From NCBI GenBank assembly GCA_002633005.1, contig NMRA01000338.1, positions 95,429 through 159,428 on the forward strand: DNA of 64,000 bases, read 5' to 3'. The position numbers were made by a program, and so were the translations under genes. The stretch comes from Phoronis australis. Its lineage: Eukaryota; Phoronida; Phoronidae. Under the pieces are notes generated by a model. It ran no database searches. It saw only the letters and a program-made list of their open reading frames with translations, and had not been told where the DNA came from. Positions 55,301 through 64,000 of this stretch are shown one piece after another (position 1 is the first letter of the stretch; each line of letters begins with the position of its first letter).

Positions 55301-56910
55301 AGCACACTTCTCATCTCTGGGTAATGAGTTGCCACTCTCAACAATCCCTGTCTCTGGCAACACATGATTAGTCTCCGCAGGCATGATATTCAGATCAGCA
55401 CCATGAGATCCGCCAGAATATGTATTTGGCTTCGGTGTGGTTGCATTCGGTTTCTTTATGATGATGTGTGGAGCCGTGTGAAGAGACACTTGGGGTATGG
55501 CAGTGGTTGCAGCAACCTCAACTGTTTTCACACCTTTTTCTGCCTCAAGCTTGTCGACTTCAACTGATGAAATTTCAGAATGGTCTGAAAATATTTTAGT
55601 AGCCACTATATATACAAGGCATGTTCACAAATAACTAAACCAACAAAAACACGACATTCAATTGGAGTGTGAAACATACGACATACAATTTTTTAGCACT
55701 GTGAGAAATGATTTCCGTTTGACTCAGCTTAGCAGTTTTGAAGAAGTAAATATGCTGAGTTGACAAAGACAGCGTGCAACTTCTTTCCCTCACAAGCATT
55801 TTGCAACCCGGGAGACTTTTCCATGAATTTAATATCCCACAGCGCAATGTGGTATTTCAATAGAATAAAAAGAGTTTATAAAAACAGAGTGAAGTCTCAC
55901 TGCTCTTAACCCTCATCCAAATACAGCAAAGAACTTTTATTAATTATATCGTCAAACTTTGTCCACCAAGCATTCTTTCCCCATGAAGTCTTGAAGCATA
56001 TATGTCACCGCTATATCAAAAAATGGCTATCAAAGGGACATTAACGGTTTTACGGCTGAAATGCATTTTTGGGATAGATGTTGGACGGGATAGACTTTTG
56101 GAGTTATTATATAGCTTTGACCACAGCTAAATACAATAAAATCTGTAGTGTTTCTGTGATTTAATGACAAATCATCAATTCTCACAATTCTCTGCCAAAC
56201 ATTCGCTGGTGACTTAAACAATTAAATACTGCTAAAATAATTTGCCATTTATCGAGCAAAACTTTGATCTATAAGCAGAGTGTTTAACTGTTAATGTGGA
56301 GGTTCCTGATTCGAATCCATGTTGGGGCTGATTTCAGGAAACCACTTCTCTCACCAATGCCCCTATAAGATACAAGTACCAGTTACACTGAGAGATAAAA
56401 AACTCAAGAAATAACGAATACTACTAAGTAGTGTTTGATCAAACATTTTTGCATGTTGAACTTGTAAAATTGAAATGCCAACAAATTTATATATGGATTT
56501 ACAAATTCATATATGGATTTATATATATAAATATGTGGGCGCCTAAAAATCTAACTGATATAGTTAGCCCGATAACTGCATTATACTTTAGTTCTGATAA
56601 CTACTCTGTTTATTGTTTGATTCAAGAAATTTTCTCATCTGCAAATTGTTATTGAAAAAATGACGAATTTGAAAAAAGGAGAGAAAAGTACAAATGCCAC
56701 AAAAAGTAGGAAAATATTAAACGTTGGGAGGCCATAGTTCACTTCCCCTGGATCCACCCCAGCACTGCGGCGACCGTCGTAACCCACCTGAGTGTACACA
56801 TGTGATTCCATCACTCTGAAGCTGGCTGCCACTCTGGCAGTCACAGGTATGGCCTCCATCAGCAATGTCTAGACAGATATCATGGCAGAGGTTCCACTCC
56901 CAACAGGAAC
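43219..56910 (-). CDS. EGFLAM: Pikachurin (EGFLAM) orthologue, 3' part, 13 exons
   Basis: Secreted matrix protein. The vertebrate orthologue binds dystroglycan through its laminin-G domains at the photoreceptor ribbon synapse; the invertebrate role is unknown. Phases join into 795 residues plus stop: cEGF-like, Thr-rich linker, EGF, LG1, EGF, LG2, EGF, LG3. Resemblance to vertebrate pikachurin is strong from memory: GGHENYDDTSKYLGV in LG2, the EGF with CEHPCSGAPCMHNGACLPEK, and the C-terminal SGCISNLTLATDYHIDLI. The order EGF-LG-EGF-LG-EGF-LG separates it from agrin and perlecan. Exons, high to low: 56788-56910, 55198-55584, 54659-54863, 53291-53435, 52461-52656, 51435-51560, 50490-50730, 47959-48187, 46763-46943, 46096-46162, 45099-45329, 44508-44611, 43219-43373. 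The first exon starts in phase 1, so upstream exons (signal peptide, and fibronectin III if present) are missing from what I can recognise. Confidence 0.92.
44508..44611 (-). CDS. EGFLAM: Pikachurin exon l, LG3
   Basis: 104 bases, phase 2 to 1, GTTTTAG acceptor and G|GTAGGT donor. Encodes DKQAGWLEVDWWSVVEG and SPGSLKQLNIETPLYI, which leads into the conserved YxGG turn completed by the next exon. Confidence 0.9.
45099..45329 (-). CDS. EGFLAM: Pikachurin exon k, LG3 core
   Basis: 231 bases, phase 2 to 2, TTGTAG acceptor and AG|GTAAAT donor. Encodes VTGSKIDIQIRVKLSGENGL, IFWSGEDKM and FGYNLGSGEVII, then GKWHWIRAQR, closely parallel to vertebrate LG3. Confidence 0.93.
46096..46162 (-). CDS. EGFLAM: Pikachurin exon j, LG3 start
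   Basis: 67 bases, phase 1 to 2, donor AAG|GTACCC. Encodes IMRPMFRGNSYLSYTSESIL, matching the vertebrate LG3 start. Three AG dinucleotides lie within 12 bases at the acceptor; only the third (AACAG) keeps an open frame, the first two lead to TAA. Confidence 0.82.
46763..46943 (-). CDS. EGFLAM: Pikachurin exon i, LG2 end and EGF
   Basis: 181 bases, phase 0 to 1, TTTTCAG acceptor and CAA|GTTAGT donor. The LG2 C-terminus (VVINDTPLNL) is followed by an EGF domain, CEHPCSGAPCMHNGAC and CSCHLGYENTNC. Confidence 0.92.
47959..48187 (-). CDS. EGFLAM: Pikachurin exon h, LG2 second half
   Basis: 229 bases, phase 2 to 0, TTTCTAG acceptor and AAG|GTAAAG donor. Encodes MDEWHVVVFTRTGRDGVLVV, DMFVGGHENYDDTSKYLGV and FRGCIQK. 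The NYDD motif is shared with vertebrate pikachurin. Confidence 0.92.
49073..49320. mobile_element. 248-bp TIR element, ATGGGCC ends
   Basis: ATGGGCCCCGGCATTCCAAG at the left. The right end reads CTTGAAATGGCCCAT, inverse ATGGGCCATTTCAAG. The interior is a diffuse palindrome of ACTTAAG and AAGTCA words. It lies in the pikachurin intron between exons g and h. Confidence 0.65.
49457..49874. mobile_element. About 418-bp TIR element, GTCCACACACAG ends
   Basis: GTCCACACACAGCCTACCCT at the left is mirrored by AGGGTAAGTCTGTGTGTGGAC at the right, with AGAACA/TGTTCT continuing inward. Sub-palindromes (CCACTTTTAAGTGG) occur inside. Outer limits at the TAAGT/ACTTTA flanks are approximate. Confidence 0.7.
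50490..50730 (-). CDS. EGFLAM: Pikachurin exon g, LG2 first half
   Basis: 241 bases, phase 1 to 2, TTTCTAG acceptor and CG|GTAAAC donor. Encodes VPKFLGHSYLKFEGLR, FKPESRNGLLFYNGY and YVEFRFDLGTGPAVIR of the second laminin-G domain. Confidence 0.92.
50856..51094. mobile_element. TIR element, CAGGGCTTGGAAT family, short variant
   Basis: Left end CAAGGGCTTAGAATGA, right end GTTCCAAGCGCCG, flanked by TTACAA and TTAGAA (5 of 6). 239 bases, with an interior different from copies 1-3 but shared with 6643-6800, so it is a second subfamily. It lies in the pikachurin intron between exons f and g. Confidence 0.75.
51435..51560 (-). CDS. EGFLAM: Pikachurin exon f, EGF domain
   Basis: 126 bases, phase 1 to 1, GTTTCAG acceptor and T|GTAAGT donor. 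The pattern ECTNGGYCTPVSPDRGICMC then PRGFAGKTC is a canonical EGF fold between LG1 and LG2. Confidence 0.9.
52461..52656 (-). CDS. EGFLAM: Pikachurin exon e, LG1 end
   Basis: 196 bases, phase 0 to 1, ATATAG acceptor and G|GTGAGT donor. Encodes TDFFLGGHVNSTL and GFVGCVKVLSVNEHKYDM and ends in YGADV, like the vertebrate SGADVGEC junction. Confidence 0.9.
53094..53300. repeat. 59-bp minisatellite overlapping a pikachurin splice donor
   Basis: Three and a third units of a 56-60 base motif with TGAATATTAAGTGAATG and CTGCATTCTTCA followed by GGTCACCTTAGA. The last partial unit runs into exon d at 53291, so each unit carries a version of the exon-intron boundary. Confidence 0.85.
53291..53435 (-). 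CDS. EGFLAM: Pikachurin exon d, LG1 middle
   Basis: 145 bases, phase 2 to 0. Encodes RFDCGTGKAIIRSRKKVLLR and WNSVVVFRQEQEGWLKLN, the central LG strands. The donor AAG|GTGATC lies at the edge of a minisatellite whose units repeat a similar AAGGTGAC or AAGGCAAC sequence in the intron. Confidence 0.9.
54659..54863 (-). CDS. EGFLAM: Pikachurin exon c, LG1 first half
   Basis: 205 bases, phase 1 to 2, TTTTAG acceptor and CAG|GTACAA donor. Encodes RFPKFRGESFLAFPGLRN and LEFRPETGNGLLLFVGE, the N-terminal strands of a laminin-G sandwich. Confidence 0.9.
55198..55584 (-). CDS. EGFLAM: Pikachurin exon b, Thr-rich linker and EGF
   Basis: 387 bases, phase 1 to 1, TTTTCAG acceptor and AAAG|GTATTA donor. 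About 80 residues rich in Thr, Pro, Val and acidic residues (possible O-glycosylation) precede an EGF domain with CINRGRCVKDTMSGTVRC and RCPIGFGGDRCEKG. Confidence 0.88.
56788..56910 (-). CDS. EGFLAM: Pikachurin exon a, cEGF-like domain
   Basis: 123 bases, symmetric phase 1 to 1, ATTTCAG acceptor and G|GTGGGT donor. Six cysteines with CHDICLDIADGGHTCDC spacing and a DGITC end fit a complement-type EGF domain. The vertebrate protein does not have an EGF of this type at this position, as far as I recall. Confidence 0.8.
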
Positions 56911-57049
56911 CTGAAATGTATTACAGTTCCCTTTCTAAATACAGACAATTAATAAATGCCATCAATTGTGTGTGCCTATAATACAGCTACCAAACAGGTT
57001 CTAAGTGTATGTTTTGAATTTATGGAAATCAATGTTTACACGAGCATTA

Positions 57050-57860
57050 CACAGAACCTTGAAATGCGCCCGCGAATACATCACAAGGGTTATATTTGTA
57101 TCATAAAATGGCCACTAGGTGGTGGTGCAAAATACCTTGAATCCATTCGAAAACAGGAGGATGGCGTCGCTTCACCAATAAATGCCTATATTCTGAATTT
57201 TGTGAAAATCCGTTAAGGACCTTAGAAGATACAGAGGTAAACGTAAAAAACTAAAATTGCCACTAGGGGGCACACCGGCAGTCAGATACTTCCAACAGCT
57301 GTCGCCGTCTGTTGTCCACTTAAATACACATGCTCAATTTAGGAAAGATCTTGCGTAGTGTTTAGGAGATACAGCCATGGGCGCAAACAAAAACAAAACT
57401 AGGAGCCGTCACAGTAGCCGAACTCGTCGGAAAATCAGTGTCAGCCGTCCTCTTCATAGTCAGAATATGTATGCCACTTTTCACAATCATTCTTAGACCG
57501 GTTTGGTTGACAGAGGTGCAGATGCCAAAAACACTTAAAAACAGTTAAAATGGCCACTAGATACCACAAAATACCTCGAATGAGATCGAAAACGAGAGGA
57601 TAGTGTCATCTCTCTAATAGATGCCTATATGCCAAACTTTAAATGAAAATCCGTTGAAGACCTTCGAGGATAGAGGTGAAAGTAAAAAACTAAAATTGCT
57701 ACTAGGGGGCACACCGATACTCGGATGTACCCGAAAGTTCGCTCATGTCGTCTCAACCATGAAAGGAACATATGTGCAAAATTTCATGAACGTATGTCAA
57801 AGGGTTTTGGAGAAAGAGCAGCGTACGCCCGACGGATGGAGGGGGTATGATGCATCCACA
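57050..57860. repeat. Tandem array of about 145-bp units with CCACTAGGGGGC cores
   Basis: Units recur at about 140-150 bases, each with a segment like GAAAATCCGTTAAGGACCTT, then ACTAAAATTGCCACTAGG. Cores lie at 57112 (CCACTAGGTGGTGG), 57260 (CCACTAGGGGGCAC), 57554 (CCACTAGATACCAC) and 57699 (CTACTAGGGGGCAC), with a weaker unit near 57400. Units are diverged, so the array is old. No coding capacity. Confidence 0.75.
57260..57273 (+). promoter_or_regulatory. CTCF-like core motif
   Basis: CCACTAGGGGGCAC matches the bilaterian CTCF core CCASYAGRKGGCRS at every position. Binding is an inference from the motif only. Confidence 0.4.
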
Positions 57861-60574
57861 TATAAATATGTTGGCACATAAAAGTGCATACTTCAACACA
57901 CATCTTTCTTTTGTACTAGTTGAAAGGCATATTCCAACTGTTTTCACACTCAAAAATTTCAACAATAATTTACCCAGCTATAATGCCACAAGGCTAGCTA
58001 CCACAAGGTAGACTAGGTGTGGTAATTGTTACAATTAATAAATACATGTTTCTTCAAGAAATCAATAAAGACCCTAACAACTCACATGCATGAAAAATGC
58101 AATGACCCAGCAATTGATAACCAAGCAGTAAGTATACATCAATTTAACAAAAGACAGTTTCCTAAACATGGAACACAATTGGTGGAAATGCTGAATATAC
58201 AAGTCCAACTGGGAAAAACTAAGACGCCTCAGTCAGTGAAGGTGAAAACTTCAGGTGAAGACTGAACAACAGCTAATGCAGAAAGATAAAATCACCTATT
58301 GTCTTTGTTGCTAGAGACAAACAATTTTTTATCACAATTCAGGATTTTATGTCTCCACTTGTCTAAATATCTTTAACGTATAGCAATTCTACTTAACATA
58401 ATCACAGTTTTACTCCCAGTTAAACACACTAGCTATTCGATGGGCACAGGTTATCGGCAGTTCATTGTCCAAATTAATAATGATTCATAGAGATTAGTGG
58501 AATGTAATTATAAAATTGCAATTTATAGCCAAATATCCATAGATCAAGTACATTCCGACTCAGACAAACATTCCAGCCACAGATTTTAAATTATATGTGC
58601 AAAATGATCAAGTAAGAAAAATGCATGCTCTTGACGCATGGCAGTGAAGATAGCAACAGGGTCAGATCCGACGACTGAGAAATTGTGTGGACTTGGCGGA
58701 TCACTTCATGGATGACAGTATGCCTGGTGACCGTTTTCATTTCATTTGTCATGCATCGTCCTTTTAAGACAACTAATTAGCATCAAAGCAATGTATTTTT
58801 TTGTGATAATTTTTAGCGAATGAAAACTGATGCCTGGAGAGTTAAATCAATGAAAATGCACGTCACGTTTCATAAACTTAAACTATAAATGAAAAGGTCG
58901 TGGTCACAGAAGGAAGAAAAACAAATAGAAAATGGGATATGCTGATTTTGTGAAATTTTTTCGTGAAATATTGTCTCAAGGTTTTGAAACTGGAAAACAA
59001 TGTCAGTTGAAAATTAGCCGTAAGGAAATGTCGATCGATAACTGACACATTTTTAACTAAATAACAAGCGCATCATCTTGAAATGTCACACCTTAGTTCT
59101 GCAGTGAGTTGGGCATCACGAAGATTTTCCCACAGATGGACCGTCTTGCGGATCTGTCTTTAGCCAGTGACTTTTTGCTTTCATTTTTATGTAAATCATT
59201 TTCATCTGAAGCAGATATTAAAATCTGTACTGCGGAAAACAACAAGACTTTGAAGCAGTTTCGTATTTTTTATCACAAAGGATTAGCATGGTCGGAATAC
59301 GACCTCACTTGTCAATCATCATTTACCTGCGAAGAAAGATAATATGGTAGAGTGCCTCGAGAAAGTGGTCTCCATCAAAAGTTTAAGGAACACGGGCACG
59401 TAGCTACTTTAAAGGCCCTTTCCCATACAGTTAATTTTGCTACAATGGAAGCTTCGATGTTAACTGTGGTTTACCCCCAAAGTTGAGTGTGAATGTTCAC
59501 ATCAATTTCGGAGTTATAGTTCAGCAAAGTTATAACAAGGCGGCACCAATATATGACCTTGACCTGCACAATGACGTTTATATAATTAATTTATTTCATT
59601 GGCCCTATATAGGCTTGTATGCCATCTAAAATGTCAAGGACCTCCCCCTCTCCCCACATAGACATATCCGGATGTCAACTTCAGAAGGCAACAGTGGTTG
59701 CCACGTTGCGATAAAGAAGATTAACGACATTTTAGCAGAAAATTGGAGTCTTGTGGCTTGAAGCAGATCCGTGTAAGGGCGGTATGACATTTAGCGCGAA
59801 CACGTTTTGCGTACACAAAGCATTGTTTTTTTAGGAAAGAATCCAGCAACCTCGTGGATAAATTGAAGCACAATGCTTGTACTGTCAAAATAACAAATAT
59901 CAGACAAAATATTAATAAATTACCACAGAGGCGGATTTAGTTAGTTAGATTTGGTTGTCGCAAAAAAATAGAACAGCAAGAGCGTAGGGAAATGTTGAGT
60001 TTATTAATTAACCCCAGTAATTAAAATTATACGGATGAAACAAGATTTAAATGTTGGGGGGGGCTCAGATCCAATTTCAAGTGTCAAATTCGGAACACGG
60101 CGCATTCGTAACGGAACTATGGCTAAGTATAAGCTCTCCCACAATATCCCAGGCGACCGACAGTGGTGTTGCGCACTACGACTCCGTTTCCGTCGTCTGC
60201 TCCACTGTGCAATGAAGTAAATTTACTTCATTTTTTAAAGAAAATGGAACCTGAGTGACGATGAAAAAACAGAAACTGCTGGTAAGATGTGAATTTTAAT
60301 CGAAGCCGTGGTGAATCACTTAGAAACTCATAATTCTCTCTTTGTCACTTTGTCAAACCTTAAATTAAGACGATTTCCAAAGCAATCCCGTCATTATTGC
60401 CAACACGAAAAACGGATTTGGTCTTTTGGGCATTTTAAATACAACAAATTTGTTAAGAACTGATTGCACAAAATATAAAACGTGTAATAAGCATTACAAA
60501 AAGAAGTATAGGTTTCACGCGCAAACGCTGTGGACCATGTAAGTAGGTATCTTAGCACTAGAGTAGTAGTTAAA

Positions 60575-60645
60575 TCGTGGTGGTGTAGTGGTAAAGCACG
60601 CGCGCTCTATCCGCCAGGTCGTGAGTTCGAGTCTGTGGTACATGC
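60575..60645 (+). ncRNA. tRNA-like sequence, probable SINE head or tRNA pseudogene
   Basis: TGGTGTAGTGGTAAAGCACG has a pol III A-box and GAGTTCGAGTCTG a B-box at normal tRNA spacing. The anticodon stem is poorly paired (loop CTCTATC) and the acceptor stem is weak, so it is not a functional tRNA. T-rich runs follow at about 60670-60690. Confidence 0.5.
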
Positions 60646-62338
60646 GGTTTCTCCTGTTTGACACGTTCTCCTTGTTTTTTTGCCTTTTTTTCTTGGATAA
60701 TACTTCAGGAATCAAGGAAAAAGCTTGATTTTTAGAGGAAAAACAGAAAATTTTCCCCCCATTTGGTGCTATGTGCATCTACAATCGTGGTTTGTGCAAA
60801 TGCTTACAGCTGGACAAAATGTTGGGCCCCCTTGTGATTTCCTAGATCCGCCACTGTACCAACCACTTTTGGTGAACGCAGTGACACCTGCCGATAACTC
60901 CGATGGCATTGAAGTCAATTAAGTGTTCTCATTATTCCGAAGAGTTGATGTTTCGCTGTTAAATTCACCTCTTAGTTTGGAATGTACTAGCGCTGTCAAC
61001 TTCGAGAAAAGATCAAAGTTAAGTGTTCCCACTACCGAAGCTTCGACAATAGCGAAGGTTGGGAGGCAAGATGAAAAAGGCCTTTTTATGTAGGCCCTTA
61101 TCAACAAATCTGTTTATTTACCCATGTATCTACAAAACTATAGCTTTTAATTCAATAAACGAATGACAGTGATTAAGTGTCAATCATTAAGCTACTGTTA
61201 CACTATCCTGTACCCATGTTCTGGATATGAACCAACCCATTTACCTAAAAGCTTGGTTTGTGAGAACAAGTTACTGACTCCAGTTATTGACATTTAATCC
61301 TGTGCATTTAATGCACTGATGAGTCACTATAGCTGATTGATTTCAAGTACTCAGATTCAGCTTGTGGGCTGATCATTCGCATCATAATCATACTACCAGC
61401 TATCTTCCATCAATCTTGTCTGACTTTTGACTCAGTCCAATCCTGGTGTTCTTGTAGGTCACAGGCACCTGAAGCTATTTTCACACGTTATGAGTAATGC
61501 AACCAGCTGGGATGAGAATGCCAACGAATATTCAACATCATCTTTTAGCAGAAATGTACATTAACCACAATGAATAAAATTCATCTGGAACTTTTAACCA
61601 GAAAGTGAGAAGGACGAATATATACATGACATTCAACTCAAAACAAAGGTCTAATGAAAACAAACAGGAACAGTCTCACATGTGTTAAGAACAACACAGA
61701 TCACATTAAGTTGTATCCCTGAGGAATAAGTGTCTCTGCGTAAGCACAAACCAGATTTTTTTATTTCCCATTAGCCCAGCAACATTTAACTTGAACTGAC
61801 AGCACTGCAAAGCCAATTGCACTTGAAAGTAAAACTCATTAGCTGCATTGACAGGTTAGATTCTGAGGAACTGTCATGTCATGACAACCACAGAAGACCA
61901 CTGAACCGAAATCTCTGTAATTAATCTTCACAGCACACCCATGAGAATTTCACCAGACTGAAAAACTTTTGTCTGCATACGAAACTATGCAGCCCACTCA
62001 CATGACATCTCAGTTGAGGCCGCTATGAAATCAAAAAACAACATTAAATCCTGACTGCACTTACAGTTCTAAAACTGTTGTCTAATATGTACCTTATTCA
62101 AATTAGAGTGATTCCTGATATTGGAAAAAATGACAGATCCTTATTGCTCAAACAAAAACTGACTGTCGATCAGCACTAGTAAGGTCTCTCCAAGTCCAGA
62201 AAATGCTTCTCAGCTTAGAAAGTTCAGACCACTATACAGCAGCACTAGTAAATGGTCTATGGTGTAAATCAATGGTTCGTTTCAACACGAGTTTACAGTT
62301 TGAGCTTTAAATCTCCTAACTTGTATAAATTTTACAGG

Positions 62339-62406
62339 GCTACCAATGTTTCACGTGATGAGTCCTTTGGCCTGTTTTTAAAGCTACCAATGTTTCACGT
62401 GATGAG
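62339..62406. repeat. Short tandem repeat with CACGTGATGAG
   Basis: GCTACCAATGTTTCACGTGA followed by TGAGT occurs twice, about 45 bases apart. Each copy holds a CACGTG E-box. Confidence 0.8.
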
Positions 62407-63493
62407 TTTGTGCTTCTTGCTATTTGTGACTTTCACCTGGATTGACACCTCTACAAAAGTTGGCATCAACAACCATAAGTTGGCTGTAATTCACACGATA
62501 TGATCAACAATATCTGTGGATAAGATACCGCAGTACCAGTGATCTTAATGCCTAAAGACCTGTTTTGTGTTTTCTACAGTTCTCTTTACTTGCATTCACC
62601 AAGATTTTCAAATACTTTTCTAAAACTATTTTTGTTTTGAACTTTACAACCTTTGGCACATCACAAAGAAGCATTGTATATTTTTTTCAAAAAAGTGCTC
62701 CAAACGAATTACTTTATGAATGAAGTAAAAATTGTAGAGATAAATTCAAAACAGCTGTATCAGCATGCCAAAAACAGTTACAATGAGTGTTTGTGTTGGT
62801 TTTCATTGCATGTCATGCAAATCCCTCTGAAGGACAACTAAGGGGTACCAAAGCAAGGTGATTTTTTGTGGCAGAAAGTATGGGTCATATTTAAGCCAAT
62901 GACACTAGCGCACTCAACAGTTAATGTTTTTTAAGCCAATAGAAATGCATGTGCAACTTTTCATGCAGTAAAACTATGAATGAAAAGGCTGCATTGATTA
63001 TATCAGCTTCAAGTGAACAAAAACTATTACCGAACAGGAAATTCTGCATGCACTATAAACTGGCGAAAACACAACAGCGGGGCTGAGAGAAACAGAGAAA
63101 CGTTAATGTAACTTATTTATCTCAATGCATTAACATGGTTCCAGATACAGTGTTTAGCTGTCAATCATTGGTGAACTACAAACTGATAACAAAGAGAATA
63201 GTGCATCAGACAATACAGAATGCATCACATTCATTTACAAGGGTGCTGCATTTTGAGAAACAGTTTTGTCCACTGAATACTGGGTTCTCAAAATCCCTTT
63301 ATAGCATTCGCAGCATAGTTTTAAATCCCTGTATACATTGACAGAAGTATGACTTATTGTTTAGCAAGTTTAATTACTGGTATATTTTGTATCATTTTAA
63401 AGAGACAACAGAACTTACACTAGAGCACTGAGTAACTTGCTTTATTTCGATCGAATGCCAAAACTTACAATTATACACATGAAACTCTTAATA

Positions 63494-63549
63494 CCTTAAA
63501 GGCAACCTTTTTCCATGTCATTTTGAGCTAAAATAAGGTTGGTTGGTTA
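63494..63549. repeat. Inverted partner of the 3855-3914 repeat
   Basis: Ends AAGGTTGGTTGGTTA. Identical, inverted, to 3855-3901. It lies about 210 bases upstream of the THAP start codon. Confidence 0.8.
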
Positions 63550-63614
63550 TCCTAGACATATTTTCCACTTAATTACAGTTTTTCGTAATTTTATTAATTA
63601 CTCGTCCGCTACTG

Positions 63615-63628
63615 CGGAAGTGACGTTT
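63615..63628 (+). promoter_or_regulatory. Composite ETS/CRE-like promoter motif upstream of THAP gene
   Basis: CGGAAGTGACGTTT combines an ETS core (CGGAAGTG) with a CRE half-site (TGACGT) about 130 bases before the THAP start codon, a usual distance for a housekeeping core promoter. No TATA box was seen nearby. The function is inferred from motif resemblance only. Confidence 0.4.
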
Positions 63629-63758
63629 TAGGAGGCAAGCATTTCGCACCAATTTCTTTTCATATAATCTGACGATGAGAGCTGCCGAGTCAGTCATTGT
63701 TCTACCTCGGTTGTGTTAAGTTCCGCAGTCATTTGCTTTCATTTACTAATCAGTCAAC

Positions 63759-64000
63759 ATGCCACACTGTTGCTGCGTACCGGAATGTACTAGTTATCGG
63801 CTCACGCGCGCTTTGGGAGTACCTTTGCATCGCTTTCCGATGCATGACACACTTCGCCGTACTTGGCTCGTTCGTGTGAAGAACGCAGCGTTACCCGTCC
63901 ACGCAACGTACAAAGCAGTGGAGAATTACCGTGTGTGTGGCAAGCACTTTCTGCCCTCCGGTTACGAAAGGGATTTGTACGCTGAACTGATGAAGGTCCC
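63759..64000 (+). CDS. THAP-type zinc-finger protein, N-terminus, cut by window end
   Basis: An open frame from ATG at 63759 runs off the right edge after 80 codons. It starts MPHCCCVPECTSYRLTR and contains PLHRFPMHD, the invariant Trp (RRTW), and CGKHF. These give the C2CH pattern of a THAP domain (C-X4-C, about 50 residues, C-X2-H), the DNA-binding fold of THAP transcription regulators and P-element-type transposases. The position of the Cys pair five residues after the start is as in THAP1. The AVPTIF-like end of the domain is beyond the window. It could be a host regulator or a domesticated or intact transposase; a CpG-rich promoter with an ETS/CRE motif favours a host gene. Confidence 0.85.
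   Translation, partial: MPHCCCVPECTSYRLTRALGVPLHRFPMHDTLRRTWLVRVKNAALPVHATYKAVENYRVCGKHFLPSGYERDLYAELMKV

Larger units (their letters stand above)
56911..63502. other. Upstream of visible pikachurin exons, no gene recognised
   Basis: About 6.6 kb that should include either further 5' pikachurin exons or its promoter. I searched for cysteine-rich, laminin-G or fibronectin III-like exons on the minus strand and found none. It contains the tandem array, a tRNA-like unit and a short CACGTG-bearing repeat. Confidence 0.5.

Noticed and set aside
43219-55584. Agrin or perlecan as the identity of the LG/EGF gene
   Set aside because: No follistatin, SEA or immunoglobulin modules, one EGF between each LG pair, and specific LG2/LG3 motifs match pikachurin.
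56270-56340. Second tRNA-like word set (GATTCGAATCC with a CTGTTAA loop)
   Set aside because: A B-box-like word is present, but the D-arm, A-box and stems are too poor to support even a pseudogene call.

Overview
The window is intron-rich, AT-rich eukaryotic DNA from an animal, most likely a marine invertebrate. Echinoderm or hemichordate would fit, but nothing in the sequence proves the phylum. The grounds are GT-AG introns of hundreds to thousands of bases, a germline Vasa helicase with CCHC zinc knuckles, a laminin-G/EGF matrix protein, a THAP-domain gene, and many short terminal-inverted-repeat (TIR) elements in introns.

Layout. (1) 1-6590 is 3' flank of the Vasa gene. It holds one arm of a large inverted repeat, a 598-bp fold-back element and a 1-kb direct duplication. 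(2) 6591-33696, minus strand, is a complete Vasa/DDX4-type DEAD-box RNA helicase gene. I resolved 20 coding exons by splice sites and phase; they sum to 2229 bases (742 residues plus stop). The product runs from an MSDEDWD N-terminus through a Gly/Phe/Arg-rich region and three CCHC zinc knuckles to the helicase core and an acidic tail ending in Trp-Asp. (3) 33697-43218 has no recognisable gene. (4) 43219-56910, minus strand, holds 13 exons encoding the C-terminal 795 residues of a pikachurin (EGFLAM) orthologue: EGF, Thr-rich linker, EGF, LG1, EGF, LG2, EGF, LG3, stop. (5) 56911-63758 is repeat-bearing intergenic or intronic DNA with a tandem array carrying CTCF-like motifs and a tRNA-like (SINE-type) unit. 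(6) 63759-64000, plus strand, is the start of a THAP zinc-finger gene cut by the window edge.

Vasa is a germline RNA helicase acting in RNP granules. Pikachurin is an extracellular dystroglycan ligand. They look like unrelated neighbours transcribed in the same direction.

The strongest structural message concerns the assembly. Each of the four isolated single-N positions (3854, 9770, 27154, 35291) lies at the junction of two near-identical direct copies, the pattern expected when two haplotypes are laid end to end. Two junctions duplicate Vasa exons. Reading both copies of exons 4-5 in series would hit a stop codon, so these are best treated as one exon each. Compared as alleles, the copies reveal a 1,028-bp deletion and a transposon presence/absence difference. 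The window also carries several TIR families, one with 6-bp target duplications in three copies (two exact, one with a single mismatch).
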